Source of the DNA: Streptomyces roseoverticillatus
GTDB taxonomy: Bacteria > Actinomycetota > Actinomycetes > Streptomycetales > Streptomycetaceae
DNA length: 64,000 bases
NCBI RefSeq assembly: GCF_000719265.1
Contig: NZ_JOFL01000011.1
Location: 124,001-188,000, forward strand
Reading direction: 5' to 3'
Shown here: one piece after another, positions 17,911 through 32,681 of the stretch
Layout: each line of letters begins with the position of its first letter
How positions within the stretch are numbered: position 1 is the first letter of the stretch
The notes under the pieces: model-generated
Database searches by the model: none
Seen by the model: the letters and a program-made list of their open reading frames with translations, nothing else
What the model was told of the DNA's origin: nothing
Position numbers and translations under genes: made by a program

Positions 17911-17940
17911 TTGAACCGCGCACCGCGGGCGGCCTACCGT
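17911..17940 (+). promoter_or_regulatory. Candidate dnaA promoter
   Basis: TTGAAC (17911-17916), an 18-bp spacer and TACCGT (17935-17940). The predicted start is about 85 bp before the dnaA GTG. The rest of the 17609-18030 gap shows no gene. Confidence 0.6.
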
Positions 17941-18030
17941 GGCTGAACTCCGAATCCTTCCCGCCCGTCCCGAGAACCACACATTCGTGGGACTCACGGG
18001 GCGCCCCCAGTGACTGAGAGAGCGTGCCCT

Positions 18031-19959
18031 GTGGCTGACCTGCCTGCCGATCTTGCCGCAGTGTGGCCGCGCGTGCTCGACCAGCTCCTGGGCGAGGGCC
18101 GGGACAAGCGCGGCCAGGGCGTCGAGACCAAGGACGAGCACTGGATCAAGCGGTGCCAGCCGCTGGCCCTCGTCGCCGACACCGCCCTGCTGGCCGTGCC
18201 CAACGAATTCGCCAAGGGCGTACTCGAGGGCCGGCTCGCGCCGCTGGTCAGCGACGCGCTCAGCCGCGAGTGCGGCCGCCCGATCCGGATCGCGATCACC
18301 GTCGACGACTCCGCGGGCGAGCCTCCGGCCGAGCGCCCCCAGGCCCCGCAGCAGTCCCGCTACGAGGAGCCCACGGGCCGGGGCGGCGGCCAGGGCCGCG
18401 ACGCCTACGAGTCCCGGGACGGCTACGAGAGCTTCGACAACGGCGCCTACGAGGGCCGCGAGAGCTACGGCCGCCAGGCCCCGTCCGACGACCTGCCGTC
18501 CGTGCGCCCCGCCTACCCGGACTACCAGCAGCAGCGCCCCGAGCCCGGTGCGTGGCCGCGCCACTCGGCCCCCTCGGGCCCCCCGGTGGCGTCCCCCGGT
18601 GACAGGGGCGACAGGAGTGACTACAGCTGGCAGCAGCAGCACCTCGGCGGCTTCGCTGAGAGCGAACGCGATCCGTACGCCTCGCAGCAGCGCTCCGGCG
18701 GCTACGAACCGCAGGGTTCCGACTACCGGACGCAGCCGTCCGAGCGCATGCCGTACGAGCAGCAGCGCCACGACATGCCGGGCCGCGACATGGCCGGCCG
18801 GGACATCCCGGGCCGGGGGCCGGAGAGCGGCCCGCGCGGCGGCGACCGGTCCGAGCGGCCCCCGTCCGGCGGCGCCCCCGGCCCGCTCGCGGCGAAGCCG
18901 TCCCCGGCCCCCGGCCCCGGCGAGCCGACCGCCCGCCTGAACCCGAAGTACCTCTTCGACACGTTCGTGATCGGCGCGTCCAACCGCTTCGCGCACGCCG
19001 CCGCGGTCGCGGTGGCCGAGGCGCCGGCGAAGGCGTACAACCCCCTCTTCATCTACGGCGAGTCGGGCCTGGGGAAGACCCACCTGCTGCACGCCATCGG
19101 GCACTACGCGCGCAGCCTCTACCCGGGCACGCGCGTGCGCTACGTGAGCTCCGAGGAGTTCACCAACGAGTTCATCAACTCCATCCGCGACGGCAAGGCG
19201 GACGCGTTCCGCAAGCGCTACCGCGACATGGACATCCTGCTGGTCGACGACATCCAGTTCCTCGCGAGCAAGGAGTCGACGCAGGAGGAGTTCTTCCACA
19301 CCTTCAACACCCTCCACAACGCGAACAAGCAGATCGTGCTGTCCTCGGACCGGCCGCCCAAGCAGCTGGTGACGCTGGAGGACCGGCTGCGCAACCGCTT
19401 CGAGTGGGGCCTCATCACGGACGTCCAGCCGCCCGAGCTGGAGACCCGCATCGCGATCCTGCGCAAGAAGGCGGTCCAGGAGCAGCTGAACGCCCCGCCG
19501 GAGGTCCTGGAGTTCATCGCCTCCCGCATCTCGCGCAACATCCGCGAGCTGGAGGGCGCGCTGATCCGGGTGACGGCCTTCGCGAGCCTGAACCGGCAGC
19601 CCGTCGACCTGGGCCTGACCGAGATCGTCCTCAAGGACCTGATCCCGGGCGGCGAGGACGCCTCGCCGGAGATCACGGCGCCGGCCATCATGGCCGCCAC
19701 CGCCGACTACTTCGGGCACACCGTCGAGGACCTGTGCGGAGCCTCGCGCAGCCGCGTGCTGGTGACGGCCCGGCAGATCGCCATGTACCTCTGCCGCGAG
19801 CTCACGGACCTGTCGCTGCCGAAGATCGGTGCGCAGTTCGGCGGGCGGGACCACACGACCGTCATGCACGCGGACCGGAAGATCCGTGCGCTGATGGCCG
19901 AGCGGCGCTCCATCTACAACCAGGTGACCGAGCTGACCAACCGCATCAAGAACGGCTGA
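18031..19959 (+). CDS. dnaA: Chromosomal replication initiator DnaA
   Basis: 642 residues. Domain I (about residues 1-90, [20 protein letters not shown]) mediates self-interaction. Domain II is an unusually long, Gly/Pro/Gln/Tyr-rich linker (about 95-300), typical of Streptomyces. Domain III is the AAA+ ATPase, with Walker [10 protein letters not shown], Walker [10 protein letters not shown] and sensor [10 protein letters not shown]. Domain IV recognises DnaA boxes through [20 protein letters not shown] and [14 protein letters not shown] 18031 gives the conserved N-terminus; a GTG at 18010 is in frame but would add an unconserved heptapeptide. Confidence 0.97.
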   Translation: MADLPADLAAVWPRVLDQLLGEGRDKRGQGVETKDEHWIKRCQPLALVADTALLAVPNEFAKGVLEGRLAPLVSDALSRECGRPIRIAITVDDSAGEPPAERPQAPQQSRYEEPTGRGGGQGRDAYESRDGYESFDNGAYEGRESYGRQAPSDDLPSVRPAYPDYQQQRPEPGAWPRHSAPSGPPVASPGDRGDRSDYSWQQQHLGGFAESERDPYASQQRSGGYEPQGSDYRTQPSERMPYEQQRHDMPGRDMAGRDIPGRGPESGPRGGDRSERPPSGGAPGPLAAKPSPAPGPGEPTARLNPKYLFDTFVIGASNRFAHAAAVAVAEAPAKAYNPLFIYGESGLGKTHLLHAIGHYARSLYPGTRVRYVSSEEFTNEFINSIRDGKADAFRKRYRDMDILLVDDIQFLASKESTQEEFFHTFNTLHNANKQIVLSSDRPPKQLVTLEDRLRNRFEWGLITDVQPPELETRIAILRKKAVQEQLNAPPEVLEFIASRISRNIRELEGALIRVTAFASLNRQPVDLGLTEIVLKDLIPGGEDASPEITAPAIMAATADYFGHTVEDLCGASRSRVLVTARQIAMYLCRELTDLSLPKIGAQFGGRDHTTVMHADRKIRALMAERRSIYNQVTELTNRIKNG

Positions 19960-19980
19960 GGACACCGCACAGGGCGTCCG

Positions 19981-20016
19981 AGGGCGCTCCGGGAGGCTTC
20001 CCGGAGCGCCCTTTTC
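19981..20016 (+). terminator. dnaA terminator
   Basis: A perfect 14-bp stem (AGGGCGCTCCGGGA and complement), loop GGCT, followed by TTTT. It insulates dnaA from oriC. Confidence 0.88.
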
Positions 20017-20882
20017 GCGGTCCTAAGGCGGCCCTGAGACGGCCCTGAGTGCTCCTGAGGCGCTCCTGAGGGTGCCGCGGGGGCGGCTCGGGGGCGTTCC
20101 GGGGGCGTTCCGGGGAAGCCGGGCATCCACAGGCAGGGACAGCTCTGTTCGATTTCGTGCGCCGGACCCGGGGTTCTCCACAGATTCCCTGCCGACCGGC
20201 TGTCCACACCCTGTGGGCTGCGAAGTTGTCCATACGCCGTCCACAGCGCAGGCTGTTGATAGCCCATCAGGCGAGGTCACGGGCGTGTGGATTTGTGGCC
20301 GACGGTCTTCCACAGCCTGTGGACAGACTAATCACCCACAAGGCCCCCTCGGCGTTGTCCACCGGCCGCCCACAGGGGAGTGGATGTTGTACACAGTCTT
20401 TCCACACCCCTGTCCACTGTTCGGCAACGAAACGCCCGGCCTCACCGCACTGAGTGAAAGGCGTCACACCAAGGTGCCGGATTGGGCTGTGGGGAACCTG
20501 GGTAAAACTGGGGACAGCCCTGGGGAGAAGTGCGCCCCTCCTGTGCACCGGTTGTGCAGAACTTTCCGCGGTCCACAGCTCACCCTGCTTATCCACCGCC
20601 CCCGCCCACAGGCCCGGTGGACAAAAAAGTGGCGCTGACCTGGGCAAAGAGGGTTGTCCACCGTTTCCACAGGCCCTACTACTACGACCACAGAGATCAA
20701 GCTGGGAACTCGTTTCGAAGTGGGTCCTGTGCACAACTCGGCCGCGGGCCGCGCCACGCCCTCCGACCCGACTTGACCCCGAGTCGCACCAGCTGTCAGC
20801 GGCGTACGTCAGACTGGTCTCCGGCAAGCAGCCGACGAAGAAGCCAGCAGGGCGAGCCAGCAACAAGCAGGAGGCGGTTCCG
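20017..20882. other. oriC: Replication origin oriC
   Basis: A non-coding region between dnaA and dnaN with many DnaA-box-like 9-mers in both orientations. Sites within one mismatch of TTGTCCACA or TTATCCACA start at 20174, 20200, 20226, 20318(-), 20355, 20387, 20589, 20616(-), 20654 and 20728(-). Weaker two-mismatch sites start at 20237, 20286(-), 20306, 20398, 20410, 20488(-), 20569 and 20663. None is a perfect consensus match, so DnaA loading here probably relies on cooperativity. The dispersed array without an obvious long AT-rich stretch is typical of Streptomyces oriC. Open frames crossing it are not coding. Confidence 0.95.
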
Positions 20883-22013
20883 GTGAAGATCCGGGTGGAG
20901 CGCGATGTACTCGCGGAGGCAGTGGCCTGGGCGGCCCGCAGCCTCCCGGCCCGTCCGCCGGTGCCCGTCCTCGCGGGCCTGCTGCTGAAGGCCGAGGACG
21001 GCTCCCTGAGCCTCTCCGGCTTCGACTACGAGGTCTCCGCCCGCGTCTCGGTCGACGCCGATGTGGAGGAGGACGGCACCGTCCTCGTCTCCGGCCGCCT
21101 CCTCGCCGACATCTGCCGCGCACTTCCCAACAGGCCTGTGGAAATCTCCACCGACGGTGTGCGCGTCACCGTGGTCTGCGGCTCTTCGCGATTCACACTC
21201 CACACCCTGCCTGTGGAGGAGTACCCGGCCCTGCCGCAGATGCCCACCGCCACGGGCACCGTCCCGGCCGAGGTCTTCGCCGCCGCTGCTGCCCAGGTCG
21301 CCATCGCCGCCGGCCGTGACGACACGCTGCCGGTGCTCACCGGTGTGCGCATCGAGATCGAGGGCGACACGGTCACCCTGGCCTCCACCGACCGCTACCG
21401 CTTCGCGGTCCGCGAGTTCATGTGGAAGCCCGAGACCCCGGACATCTCCGCGGTCGCCCTGGTCCCCGCCAAGACCCTGCTGGACACCGCCAAGTCCCTC
21501 AGCGGCGGCGACACGGTGGCGCTGGCCCTGTCCGGCTCCGGCGCGGGCGAGGGCCTGATCGGCTTCGAGGGCGCCGGCCGTCGCACGACCACGCGGCTGC
21601 TCGAGGGCGACCTGCCGAAGTACCGCACGCTCTTCCCCACCGAGTTCAACTCGGTCGCCGTCATCGAGACCGCGCCGTTTGTCGAGGCCGTCAAGCGCGT
21701 GGCGCTCGTCGCCGAGCGCAACACCCCGGTGCGGCTGAGCTTCGAGCAGGGAGTGCTGATCCTGGAGGCCGGCTCCAGCGACGATGCACAGGCTGTGGAG
21801 CGCGTCGACGCGCAGCTGGAGGGCGACGACATCTCGATCGCCTTCAACCCCGGCTTCCTGCTGGAGGGCCTGTCGGCGATCGACTCGCCGGTCGCCCAGC
21901 TGTCCTTCACGACGTCGACGAAGCCGGCGCTGCTGAGCGGCAAGCCGGCTGTGGACGCCGAGGCGGACGACGCGTACAAGTACCTGATCATGCCGGTTCG
22001 CCTGTCCGGCTGA
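20883..22013 (+). CDS. dnaN: DNA polymerase III beta subunit (sliding clamp)
   Basis: 376 residues. The ring-shaped processivity clamp tethers polymerase III to DNA. The three repeated clamp domains are recognisable, starting KIRVERDVLAEAVAWAARSL, with the second after AAAAQVAIAAGRDDTLPVL and the third from VIETAPFVEAVKRVALVAER; the C-terminus YKYLIMPVRLSG is the conserved partner-binding edge. GTG 20883 follows AGGAGG. The frame is open far upstream through oriC, but those codons are origin sequence, not protein. Confidence 0.97.
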   Translation: MKIRVERDVLAEAVAWAARSLPARPPVPVLAGLLLKAEDGSLSLSGFDYEVSARVSVDADVEEDGTVLVSGRLLADICRALPNRPVEISTDGVRVTVVCGSSRFTLHTLPVEEYPALPQMPTATGTVPAEVFAAAAAQVAIAAGRDDTLPVLTGVRIEIEGDTVTLASTDRYRFAVREFMWKPETPDISAVALVPAKTLLDTAKSLSGGDTVALALSGSGAGEGLIGFEGAGRRTTTRLLEGDLPKYRTLFPTEFNSVAVIETAPFVEAVKRVALVAERNTPVRLSFEQGVLILEAGSSDDAQAVERVDAQLEGDDISIAFNPGFLLEGLSAIDSPVAQLSFTTSTKPALLSGKPAVDAEADDAYKYLIMPVRLSG

Positions 22014-22044
22014 GGATGACGGCGGAGGGCTCGCGGCCGGTCGT

Positions 22045-22180
22045 CTCGGCTGCGGGTCCTCTGTGGCCGGCTGAGCAGTCCTCCGCGCCCCTTCAGGGGC
22101 TCGCCCGGGCGGTCGCGCCCGCGCGGCGGAGCCGCAGACCGGCACCGCCCCGCGCCCCTTTCGGGGCCCGGCCCCGTCCT
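22045..22180. repeat. Degenerate copy of a common Streptomyces intergenic GC-rich repeat
   Basis: The dnaN-gnd gap contains GCTGCGGGTCCTCTGTGGCC, then CGCGCCCCTTCAGGGG and CGCGCCCCTTTCGGGGC. From memory this resembles the dispersed intergenic element (ending in a CGCGCCCCT...AGGGGCGCG hairpin) found many times in Streptomyces genomes. The two CCCC/GGGG hairpins could act as terminators for dnaN. Confidence 0.5.
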
Positions 22181-22271
22181 TTTGAGCGCCGTATCCCCAC
22201 AGGTGTGCAGCGCCTCCCCGGCGTAGGCTCGGACCCAGGTACGAACCCACTCAAGGCATAGAGGATCACCC

Positions 22272-23147
22272 ATGGAGCTCGGTCTCGTCGGTCTCGGCAA
22301 GATGGGCGGCAACATGCGCGAGCGCATCCGCCGCGCAGGTCACACCGTCATCGGATACGACCGCAACCCTGACCTCGCGGATGTCAGCAGCCTCAAGGAG
22401 CTGGTGGACTCCCTCCCGAGCCCGCGTGTCGTGTGGGTCATGGTCCCGGCCGGTGGCGCCACCCAGTCCACGATCGACGAGCTCGGCGAGCTGCTCTCCC
22501 CGGGCGACATCGTCGTCGACGGCGGCAACTCCCGCTGGACCGACGACGAGAAGCACGCCGAGGAGCTGGGTGCCAAGGGCATCGGCTTCGTGGACTGCGG
22601 CGTCTCCGGCGGTGTCTGGGGCCTGGAGAACGGCTACGCCCTGATGTACGGCGGCGACCCGGCGAACGTCGCGCGCGTCCAGCCGGTCTTCGACGCGCTG
22701 AAGCCCGAGGGCGACTTCGGTGCGGTGCACGCGGGCAAGGTCGGTGCCGGCCACTTCGCGAAGATGGTCCACAACGGCATCGAGTACGCCATGATGCAGG
22801 CCTACGCCGAGGGCTGGGAGCTGCTGGAGAAGGTCGACTCCGTCACCGACGTGCGCGAGGTCTTCCGCTCCTGGCAGGAGGGCACGGTCATCCGCTCCTG
22901 GCTGCTCGACCTGGCCGTCAACGCCCTCGACGAGGACGAGCACCTCGACAAGCTGCGCGGTTACGCCGCCGACTCGGGCGAGGGCCGCTGGACGGTCGAG
23001 GCCGCGATCGACAACGCCGTGCCGCTGCCCGCGATCACCGCGTCGCTCTTCGCGCGCTTCGCCTCCCGCCAGGACGACTCGCCGCAGATGAAGATGATCG
23101 CCGCCCTGCGCAACCAGTTCGGCGGCCACGCCGTCGAGAGCAAGTAA
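22272..23147 (+). CDS. gnd: 6-phosphogluconate dehydrogenase, short (GndA-like) form
   Basis: 291 residues. Oxidative decarboxylation of 6-phosphogluconate in the pentose phosphate pathway. The Rossmann motif [20 protein letters not shown], the substrate loop [11 protein letters not shown], and the catalytic region [20 protein letters not shown] (with Lys and His-Asn) are present. It is far shorter than the 470-residue enteric enzyme, matching the bacterial short class that is often NAD-preferring; cofactor choice is not proven here. It is inserted between dnaN and recF, as in other Streptomyces. Confidence 0.93.
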   Translation: MELGLVGLGKMGGNMRERIRRAGHTVIGYDRNPDLADVSSLKELVDSLPSPRVVWVMVPAGGATQSTIDELGELLSPGDIVVDGGNSRWTDDEKHAEELGAKGIGFVDCGVSGGVWGLENGYALMYGGDPANVARVQPVFDALKPEGDFGAVHAGKVGAGHFAKMVHNGIEYAMMQAYAEGWELLEKVDSVTDVREVFRSWQEGTVIRSWLLDLAVNALDEDEHLDKLRGYAADSGEGRWTVEAAIDNAVPLPAITASLFARFASRQDDSPQMKMIAALRNQFGGHAVESK

Positions 23148-23208
23148 CACCCCACACCACAGCAGCACCTGCAGTATCAGCAGTAACAGCGGAAGAGGTC
23201 GGCGCACC

Positions 23209-24333
23209 ATGCATGTCACGCATCTGTCGCTGGCAGACTTCCGCTCGTACGCCCGGGCCGAGGTCTCCCTCGACCCGGGCGTCACGGCGTTCGTGGGCCC
23301 GAACGGCCAGGGGAAGACCAATCTCGTCGAGGCGATCGGCTATCTGGCCACCCTCGGCAGCCACCGGGTCTCCTCCGACGCCCCGCTGGTCCGGATGGGC
23401 GCCGAGCGCGCCGTCGTGCGGGCCGCGGTGGTCCAGGGCGAGCGGCAGCAGCTGATAGAGCTGGAGCTCAACCCCGGCCGCGCCAACCGCGCCCGGATCA
23501 ATAGATCCTCCCAGGTCAGACCGCGTGACGTGCTCGGCATCGTGCGCACCGTGCTGTTCGCCCCCGAGGACCTGGCCCTCGTCAAGGGCGACCCCGGCGA
23601 GCGCCGCCGCTTCCTGGACGAGCTGATCACCGCGCGCACCCCGCGCATGGCGGGCGTCCGCTCCGACTACGAGCGGGTCCTCAAGCAGCGCAACACCCTG
23701 CTGAAGAGCGCGGCCATGGCCCGCCGCCACGGCGGCCGGGGCCTGGATTTGTCCACGCTCGACATCTGGGACCAGCACCTGGCCCAGGCCGGCGCCGAGC
23801 TGCTGGCCCGGCGGCTGGACCTGATCGCGGCCCTGCGCCCGCTGGCCGACAAGGCCTACGAGCAGCTGGCGCCCGGCGGCGGCCCGGTCGCCTTCGACTA
23901 CCGCGGGCCCGCCGGCATCGAGGGCGCCCATACCCGCGAGGAGCTGTACGAGGCGCTGCTCGCGGCGCTCGCCGAGGCCCGCAAGCAGGAGATCGAGCGG
24001 GGCGTGACGCTGGTCGGCCCGCACCGCGACGACCTCCTCCTGCGGCTCGGGCAGCTGCCGGCCAAGGGGTACGCGAGCCACGGCGAGTCCTGGTCGTACG
24101 CGCTGGCGCTGCGCCTGGCCTCGTACGAGCTGCTGCGCTCCGAGGGCAACGAGCCGGTGCTCGTCCTGGACGACGTCTTCGCCGAGCTGGACGCCCGGCG
24201 CCGGGAGCGGCTGGCGGAGCTGGTGGCCCACGGCGAGCAGGTGCTGGTCACCGCCGCGGTGGACGACGACGTGCCGGAGGTCCTCACCGGGGCCCGGTAC
24301 GCGGTCTCGGACGGCAAGGTCGAGCGCGTATGA
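23209..24333 (+). CDS. recF: DNA replication and repair protein RecF
   Basis: 374 residues. SMC-like ATPase that helps load RecA at single-strand gaps. Walker [16 protein letters not shown] is near residue 30, the signature region is [18 protein letters not shown], and Walker B/D-loop is [21 protein letters not shown] start. It overlaps the DUF721 gene by 4 bp (ATGA), so the two are coupled. Confidence 0.96.
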   Translation: MHVTHLSLADFRSYARAEVSLDPGVTAFVGPNGQGKTNLVEAIGYLATLGSHRVSSDAPLVRMGAERAVVRAAVVQGERQQLIELELNPGRANRARINRSSQVRPRDVLGIVRTVLFAPEDLALVKGDPGERRRFLDELITARTPRMAGVRSDYERVLKQRNTLLKSAAMARRHGGRGLDLSTLDIWDQHLAQAGAELLARRLDLIAALRPLADKAYEQLAPGGGPVAFDYRGPAGIEGAHTREELYEALLAALAEARKQEIERGVTLVGPHRDDLLLRLGQLPAKGYASHGESWSYALALRLASYELLRSEGNEPVLVLDDVFAELDARRRERLAELVAHGEQVLVTAAVDDDVPEVLTGARYAVSDGKVERV

Positions 24334-24863
24334 GCACGCCGTCCGAGCACCCGAAGCCGCCCGAGCCCTCCGGCGTGGACCTGGCGCGGGTCGCGCTGCG
24401 GGCGGCCAAGGAGCAGGCGCGGGCGCGGGGCGCCGCGGCCCAGCAGAAGAAGCAGGTGCGCCGCGGCGGCGGGCTGCGCTCGGGTGCGCGCGCCGACGGC
24501 CGTGACCCGCTGCCGCTGGGCGCCGCCATCAACCGGCTGATCACCGAGCGGGGCTGGGAGAAGCCCGCGGCGGTGGGCGGGGTGATGGGCCGCTGGCCGC
24601 AGATCGTGGGCGACGCACTGGCCCTGCACTGCGCCCCGCAGAACTTCGACGAGGACTCCCACGTCCTGACGGTGCAGTGCGACTCGACGGCGTGGGCGAC
24701 GCAGCTGCGCCTGCTGGCGCCTCAGCTCGTGGCGCGGCTCAACGACGACCTCGGGCACGGCACCGTACGGACGATCAAGGTGCTGGGCCCGGGCGGTCCC
24801 GGCCGGCGCTACGGGTCGCTGCGCGCCCCCGGCAGCACGGGCCCGGGCGACACGTACGGCTGA
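24330..24863 (+). CDS. dciA: DciA-like (DUF721) replicative helicase loader
   Basis: 177 residues. The N-terminal 60 residues are basic and Ala/Gln-rich. The DUF721 fold starts at [20 protein letters not shown] and continues with [17 protein letters not shown] and [23 protein letters not shown]721 proteins (DciA) are the ancestral helicase operators in bacteria lacking DnaC or DnaI, including actinobacteria. The gene's place between recF and gyrB, next to oriC, fits delivery of DnaB during initiation. Function is by family, not shown here. Confidence 0.85.
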   Translation: MSTPSEHPKPPEPSGVDLARVALRAAKEQARARGAAAQQKKQVRRGGGLRSGARADGRDPLPLGAAINRLITERGWEKPAAVGGVMGRWPQIVGDALALHCAPQNFDEDSHVLTVQCDSTAWATQLRLLAPQLVARLNDDLGHGTVRTIKVLGPGGPGRRYGSLRAPGSTGPGDTYG

Positions 24864-25096
24864 TCGCGGAGCCCGCCGCCCGGCGGCGCGGGACACCGGT
24901 TGACTCGCGGGACGGGTGAGCCGGCGCTGAGACCCCGCTCACGGTAGCGGGCGGTTGACAGCCCGAAGCGCTGAGTGCCGCTGTGAGCCTCTCGGAGCCC
25001 GGGGGCGCATATAGGGAGTCGGCTGATGCCGGTTCAGGGCGGCACGTGCAGGCTCAGGCGCCGCCAAACCCCCATTCATGTCAGCGCTACCGGTAG

Positions 25097-27256
<2,160 letters not shown>

Positions 27257-27308
27257 GCCTGTCGGCCCACCCCGAGACAGCCGCAGCGCGAAAGGACTTT
27301 GAACAGCA

Positions 27309-29939
<2,631 letters not shown>

Positions 29940-29942
29940 GTC

Positions 29943-30983
29943 GTGAGTCGAGCCACGGGCGCCGCGGCAAGCGGTGCAGGTGCCGAGCGCAGCACTACCG
30001 CCGCACCTGCTACCGATGAGGCCGGCGCCCGTGGCTCCGCCGCGGACGCCGACTCCCGAGGGGGGACGTTGACGGACACCCGAGAGCCGGAGCCGTACCA
30101 CCCGCCGCAGGCCTACGAGCCTCCGGCCGGTTCGGCCGGTGCCAGGTCGGCCGGGTCGGATGACCCGGCCTCGGCCGGGCCGGCTGCCGGGTCCGGCGGT
30201 GCCGGTAAGCCGGCCAAGGGGGGCAAGCAGGCCAAGCCGGCCAAGGCGGAGAAGGCTGCGGGCTCCAAGACGGCGACTTCCGAAGACGTGAAGGCCGCCG
30301 GGGCCGGGAAGGCTGCATCCGTGGCAGACGAGGCTGAGAGCGCAAACGCCGGGGGCAACGGAGGCAAGCCCGTTGCGAAGAGCTCGGCGAAGGCCCCTTC
30401 GGCCGATCCGCGGAACGCCGTCAAGGCTCCGCCCCGGATCCCCGGTCAGGGCGGCTCCAAGCCCGCTGCGGGCGCTCTCACGAAGGGAGCCCCCAAGGGG
30501 CCCCAGGCGGCCCCGCAGGAGGCCGGGAAGCCCGGTGGGGCGGCCGGCTCCGTACCGGGCCCGGTAGCCCCGCAGGGCGCCGTGCCTCGCCCGGCAGGGC
30601 GCCCCGCGCCCCGTACGCGCACCGCGCGCCTGCGGGTGTCCAAGGCCGACCCGTGGTCGGTGATGAAGGTCAGCTTCCTGCTGTCGATCGCGCTGGGCAT
30701 CTGCACGATCGTCGCGGCGGGCGTGCTGTGGGGCGTCATGGACGCCATGGGCGTCTTCTCGACCGTCGGCGGGACGATCAGCGACGCCACGACCTCCAGC
30801 GACGGCGGCGGCTTCGACCTGCAGTCGTTCCTGTCGCTGCCCCGGGTGCTCCTCTTCACCTCGGTCATCGCGGTGATCAACGTGGTCCTGGCGACCGCGC
30901 TGGCCACCCTGGGGGCCTTCGTCTACAACCTCTCGGCGGGCTTCGTGGGCGGCGTGGAGCTGACCCTCGCCGAGGACGAATAG
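29943..30983 (+). CDS. DUF3566 membrane protein
   Basis: 346 residues. The first 220 are low-complexity, Ala/Gly/Lys/Pro-rich and likely disordered cytoplasmic sequence. The DUF3566 domain follows (ARLRVSKADPWSVMKVSFLL), with two membrane segments (SIALGICTIVAAGVLWGVMD and VLLFTSVIAVINVVLATALA) and an acidic end. The family routinely follows gyrA in actinobacteria; its function is unknown. The GTG lies 3 bp after the gyrA stop with GGAG in the gyrA tail, indicating coupling. A TTG at 30069 is a possible shorter start. Confidence 0.85.
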   Translation: MSRATGAAASGAGAERSTTAAPATDEAGARGSAADADSRGGTLTDTREPEPYHPPQAYEPPAGSAGARSAGSDDPASAGPAAGSGGAGKPAKGGKQAKPAKAEKAAGSKTATSEDVKAAGAGKAASVADEAESANAGGNGGKPVAKSSAKAPSADPRNAVKAPPRIPGQGGSKPAAGALTKGAPKGPQAAPQEAGKPGGAAGSVPGPVAPQGAVPRPAGRPAPRTRTARLRVSKADPWSVMKVSFLLSIALGICTIVAAGVLWGVMDAMGVFSTVGGTISDATTSSDGGGFDLQSFLSLPRVLLFTSVIAVINVVLATALATLGAFVYNLSAGFVGGVELTLAEDE

Positions 30984-31013
30984 CCGTGCGCGGGGGCCCG
31001 GCCGGACAGGATT

Positions 31014-31042
31014 TTGGGACTGGGCCCCAAGTGCGCTAATCT
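31014..31042 (+). promoter_or_regulatory. Candidate tRNA-Ile promoter
   Basis: TTGGGA, a 17-bp spacer and TAATCT, ending 13 bp before the tRNA 5' end, a typical spacing for stable RNA genes. Confidence 0.6.
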
Positions 31043-31055
31043 TTCGGTGTCGCGC

Positions 31056-31129
31056 GGGGCTATAGCTCAGACGGTTAGAGCGCTTCCCTGATAAGGAAGA
31101 GGCCACAGGTTCAAGTCCTGTTAGCCCCA
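31056..31129 (+). tRNA. tRNA-Ile (GAT)
   Basis: 74 nt cloverleaf: acceptor GGGGCTA/TAGCCCC, D-arm AGCTCAGACGGTTAGAGC, anticodon stem-loop CTTCCCTGATAAGGAAG with GAT anticodon, T-arm CAGGTTCAAGTCCTG. CCA is not encoded. It reads isoleucine AUC/AUU. Confidence 0.97.
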
Positions 31130-31135
31130 CCGCAC

Positions 31136-31173
31136 GATCGGCCCGGACGGAGATTTCTCCGTCCGGGCCGATC
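31136..31173 (+). terminator. Terminator after tRNA-Ile
   Basis: A perfect 18-bp stem (GATCGGCCCGGACGGAGA and complement), 2-nt loop, followed by TGTTTTC. Confidence 0.88.
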
Positions 31174-31310
31174 TGTTTTCCCCAGGTGGGGAGTTGGGCC
31201 CGCGACCGGACGGCGGACCGGGTGCCGCACAGGTCACCGATCGGTATCGGCCGGTGTGTATCATCGGCCACCAGAGGTCCCCTTACGTCAAGGAAAGACG
31301 AGGTCGCGCG

Positions 31311-31445
31311 GTGAAGAAGCTCCTCCTGGTCGCACTGGCCGCCATCGGCGGGCTCCTCGTGTACCGCCAGATCCAGGCGGATCGCGCCGAGCAGGACCTG
31401 TGGACGGAGGCGACCGACTCCGTGCCCGCAGGTTCCGGTGTGTGA
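31311..31445 (+). CDS. DLW-39 family miniprotein
   Basis: 44 residues: VKKLLLVALAAIGGLLVYRQ forms one N-terminal membrane helix, then QADRAEQDLWTEATDSVP carries the DLW motif that names the family. The family is found beside gyrA/tRNA-Ile in actinobacteria; its function is unknown. GTG 31311 follows AAGGAAAG. A strong terminator follows at once. Confidence 0.85.
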   Translation: MKKLLLVALAAIGGLLVYRQIQADRAEQDLWTEATDSVPAGSGV

Positions 31446-31460
31446 GACAAACGAGTCCTG

Positions 31461-31495
31461 AGCAGGGCCCCGGCCGACACGGCCGGGGCCCTGCT
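31461..31495. terminator. Bidirectional terminator between DLW-39 and kinase genes
   Basis: A 16-bp perfect stem AGCAGGGCCCCGGCCG with a 3-nt loop, followed by GTTTT on the plus strand. The downstream kinase gene converges on it. Confidence 0.88.
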
Positions 31496-31531
31496 GTTTT
31501 CGTACGCAAATGATTCATTTGCGAGAGCAAC

Positions 31532-32668
31532 CTAGGTGGCGCTGAGCGCCCAGATGCCGATTCCCAGGCAGAGCAGCGCGACGATCAGCACGGGCACGGC
31601 CACCTTCGCGGGCGGGCCGGGCCGCCGCGAGGGCTGCGGTCCGGGCGGCTGAACGGGCTGCGCCACGGGCCGCGGCGCCGTGTACACGCGCGTGGGCGGC
31701 GCGGCCGGCGGCTGCGGTGTGTGCGGTGCCTGCGGCGCCGGGGGCGGCGGATAGGCCGGCAGGGGCGGCGGCACCGGTGCGGCCGGTCGCTGCGGGCCGT
31801 CCGGGCCGAACCCCGCGGGCAGCGGCCCGAGCTGGTCGAAGACCTCGATGGGCTCCTCGTCCGCGCCGGACGCGCCCAGCATCTCCACGGCCTCGGCGAG
31901 CGCCTTGCGCGCGCCCGTGGCCGTACGGAAGCGCAGCCCCGGATCGGGCTGCAGGAGGCCCGCGATGACGTGCCAGAGGGGCTCGGGGACCTCTTCCGGG
32001 GCGCCGGGCGTGCCGTGCTCGGTGAAGCGCTCCACGAGCGCCTCGGCGTCGGGCTTGCGGCCGGTGAGGAGATACAGCGCGGTGAGGCCGACGGCGTAGA
32101 GGTCGGCGGGGAAGTCCGGCTCGTCGCCCAGCATTTGCTCCGGCGCGAAATAACCGGGTGTGCCCATCACGTAGTTGGCGTCCGTCAGCCGGGGCTCGCC
32201 CTTGCGCATGGCGATGCCGAAGTCGGAGAGCCGGACGTGGGGCCGGCCGGTGCCGGTCGCCTCCAGGAGGACGTTCGCGGGCTTGATGTCCCGGTGCACC
32301 ACGCCTTCGGCGTGCACCGCAGCGAGCCCGGACAGCAACTGGTCCAGCAGGACGCACACGTAGTGCGGTGGCAGGGGCCCGTAGTCGCCGATGAGATGGG
32401 CGAGGGAGCCGCCGCCCACCACGTCCATGGTGAACAGCACCTTGTCGTCGTCGGCGGCCCAGCTCATCGGCGCGACCACGTGCGGGTGGTCGATCCGTAA
32501 GCCCTGCTCGCGGACGAACCTCAGCAGGGTGTGGGCGTCGCTCTGCTGGAGGACCTTGGCCGCCACGTAGCGGCGCCGGCGCCGGTCCCAGGCGCGCCAG
32601 ACCGCCCCCACCCCGCCCCGGCCGATCGGGTCCACCAGCTCGTAGCGCCCGGCGAAGAGCTCACCCAT
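31532..32668 (-). CDS. Membrane-anchored Ser/Thr protein kinase with a TTA codon
   Basis: 378 residues. A complete Hanks-type kinase: Gly loop IGRGGVGAVW, VAIK-type lysine YVAAKVL, catalytic loop HRDIKPANVL, DFG in LSDFGIAM, and APE in GYFAPEQ. A Pro-rich juxtamembrane linker follows. A single helix (VAVPVLIVALLCLGIGIWAL) ends the protein, so there is no extracellular sensor. Leu57 is encoded by TTA (32498-32500), rare in Streptomyces, which makes translation depend on the bldA tRNA. It is followed downstream by the DLW-39 terminator. Substrates are unknown. Confidence 0.92.
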   Translation of the reverse strand: MGELFAGRYELVDPIGRGGVGAVWRAWDRRRRRYVAAKVLQQSDAHTLLRFVREQGLRIDHPHVVAPMSWAADDDKVLFTMDVVGGGSLAHLIGDYGPLPPHYVCVLLDQLLSGLAAVHAEGVVHRDIKPANVLLEATGTGRPHVRLSDFGIAMRKGEPRLTDANYVMGTPGYFAPEQMLGDEPDFPADLYAVGLTALYLLTGRKPDAEALVERFTEHGTPGAPEEVPEPLWHVIAGLLQPDPGLRFRTATGARKALAEAVEMLGASGADEEPIEVFDQLGPLPAGFGPDGPQRPAAPVPPPLPAYPPPPAPQAPHTPQPPAAPPTRVYTAPRPVAQPVQPPGPQPSRRPGPPAKVAVPVLIVALLCLGIGIWALSAT

Positions 32669-32681
32669 CGCGTGCGCGCGG

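Noticed and set aside
18010..18030. Earlier GTG start for DnaA
   Set aside because: The extra seven residues are not part of the known Streptomyces DnaA N-terminus, which begins at 18031.
20454..20882. Extension of the dnaN frame through oriC
   Set aside because: The added codons are DnaA-box DNA. GTG 20883 has AGGAGG and gives the conserved clamp N-terminus.
24955..24960. TTGACA upstream of gyrB as a promoter -35
   Set aside because: No TANNNT-like -10 at 16-19 bp spacing, so I do not call a promoter.
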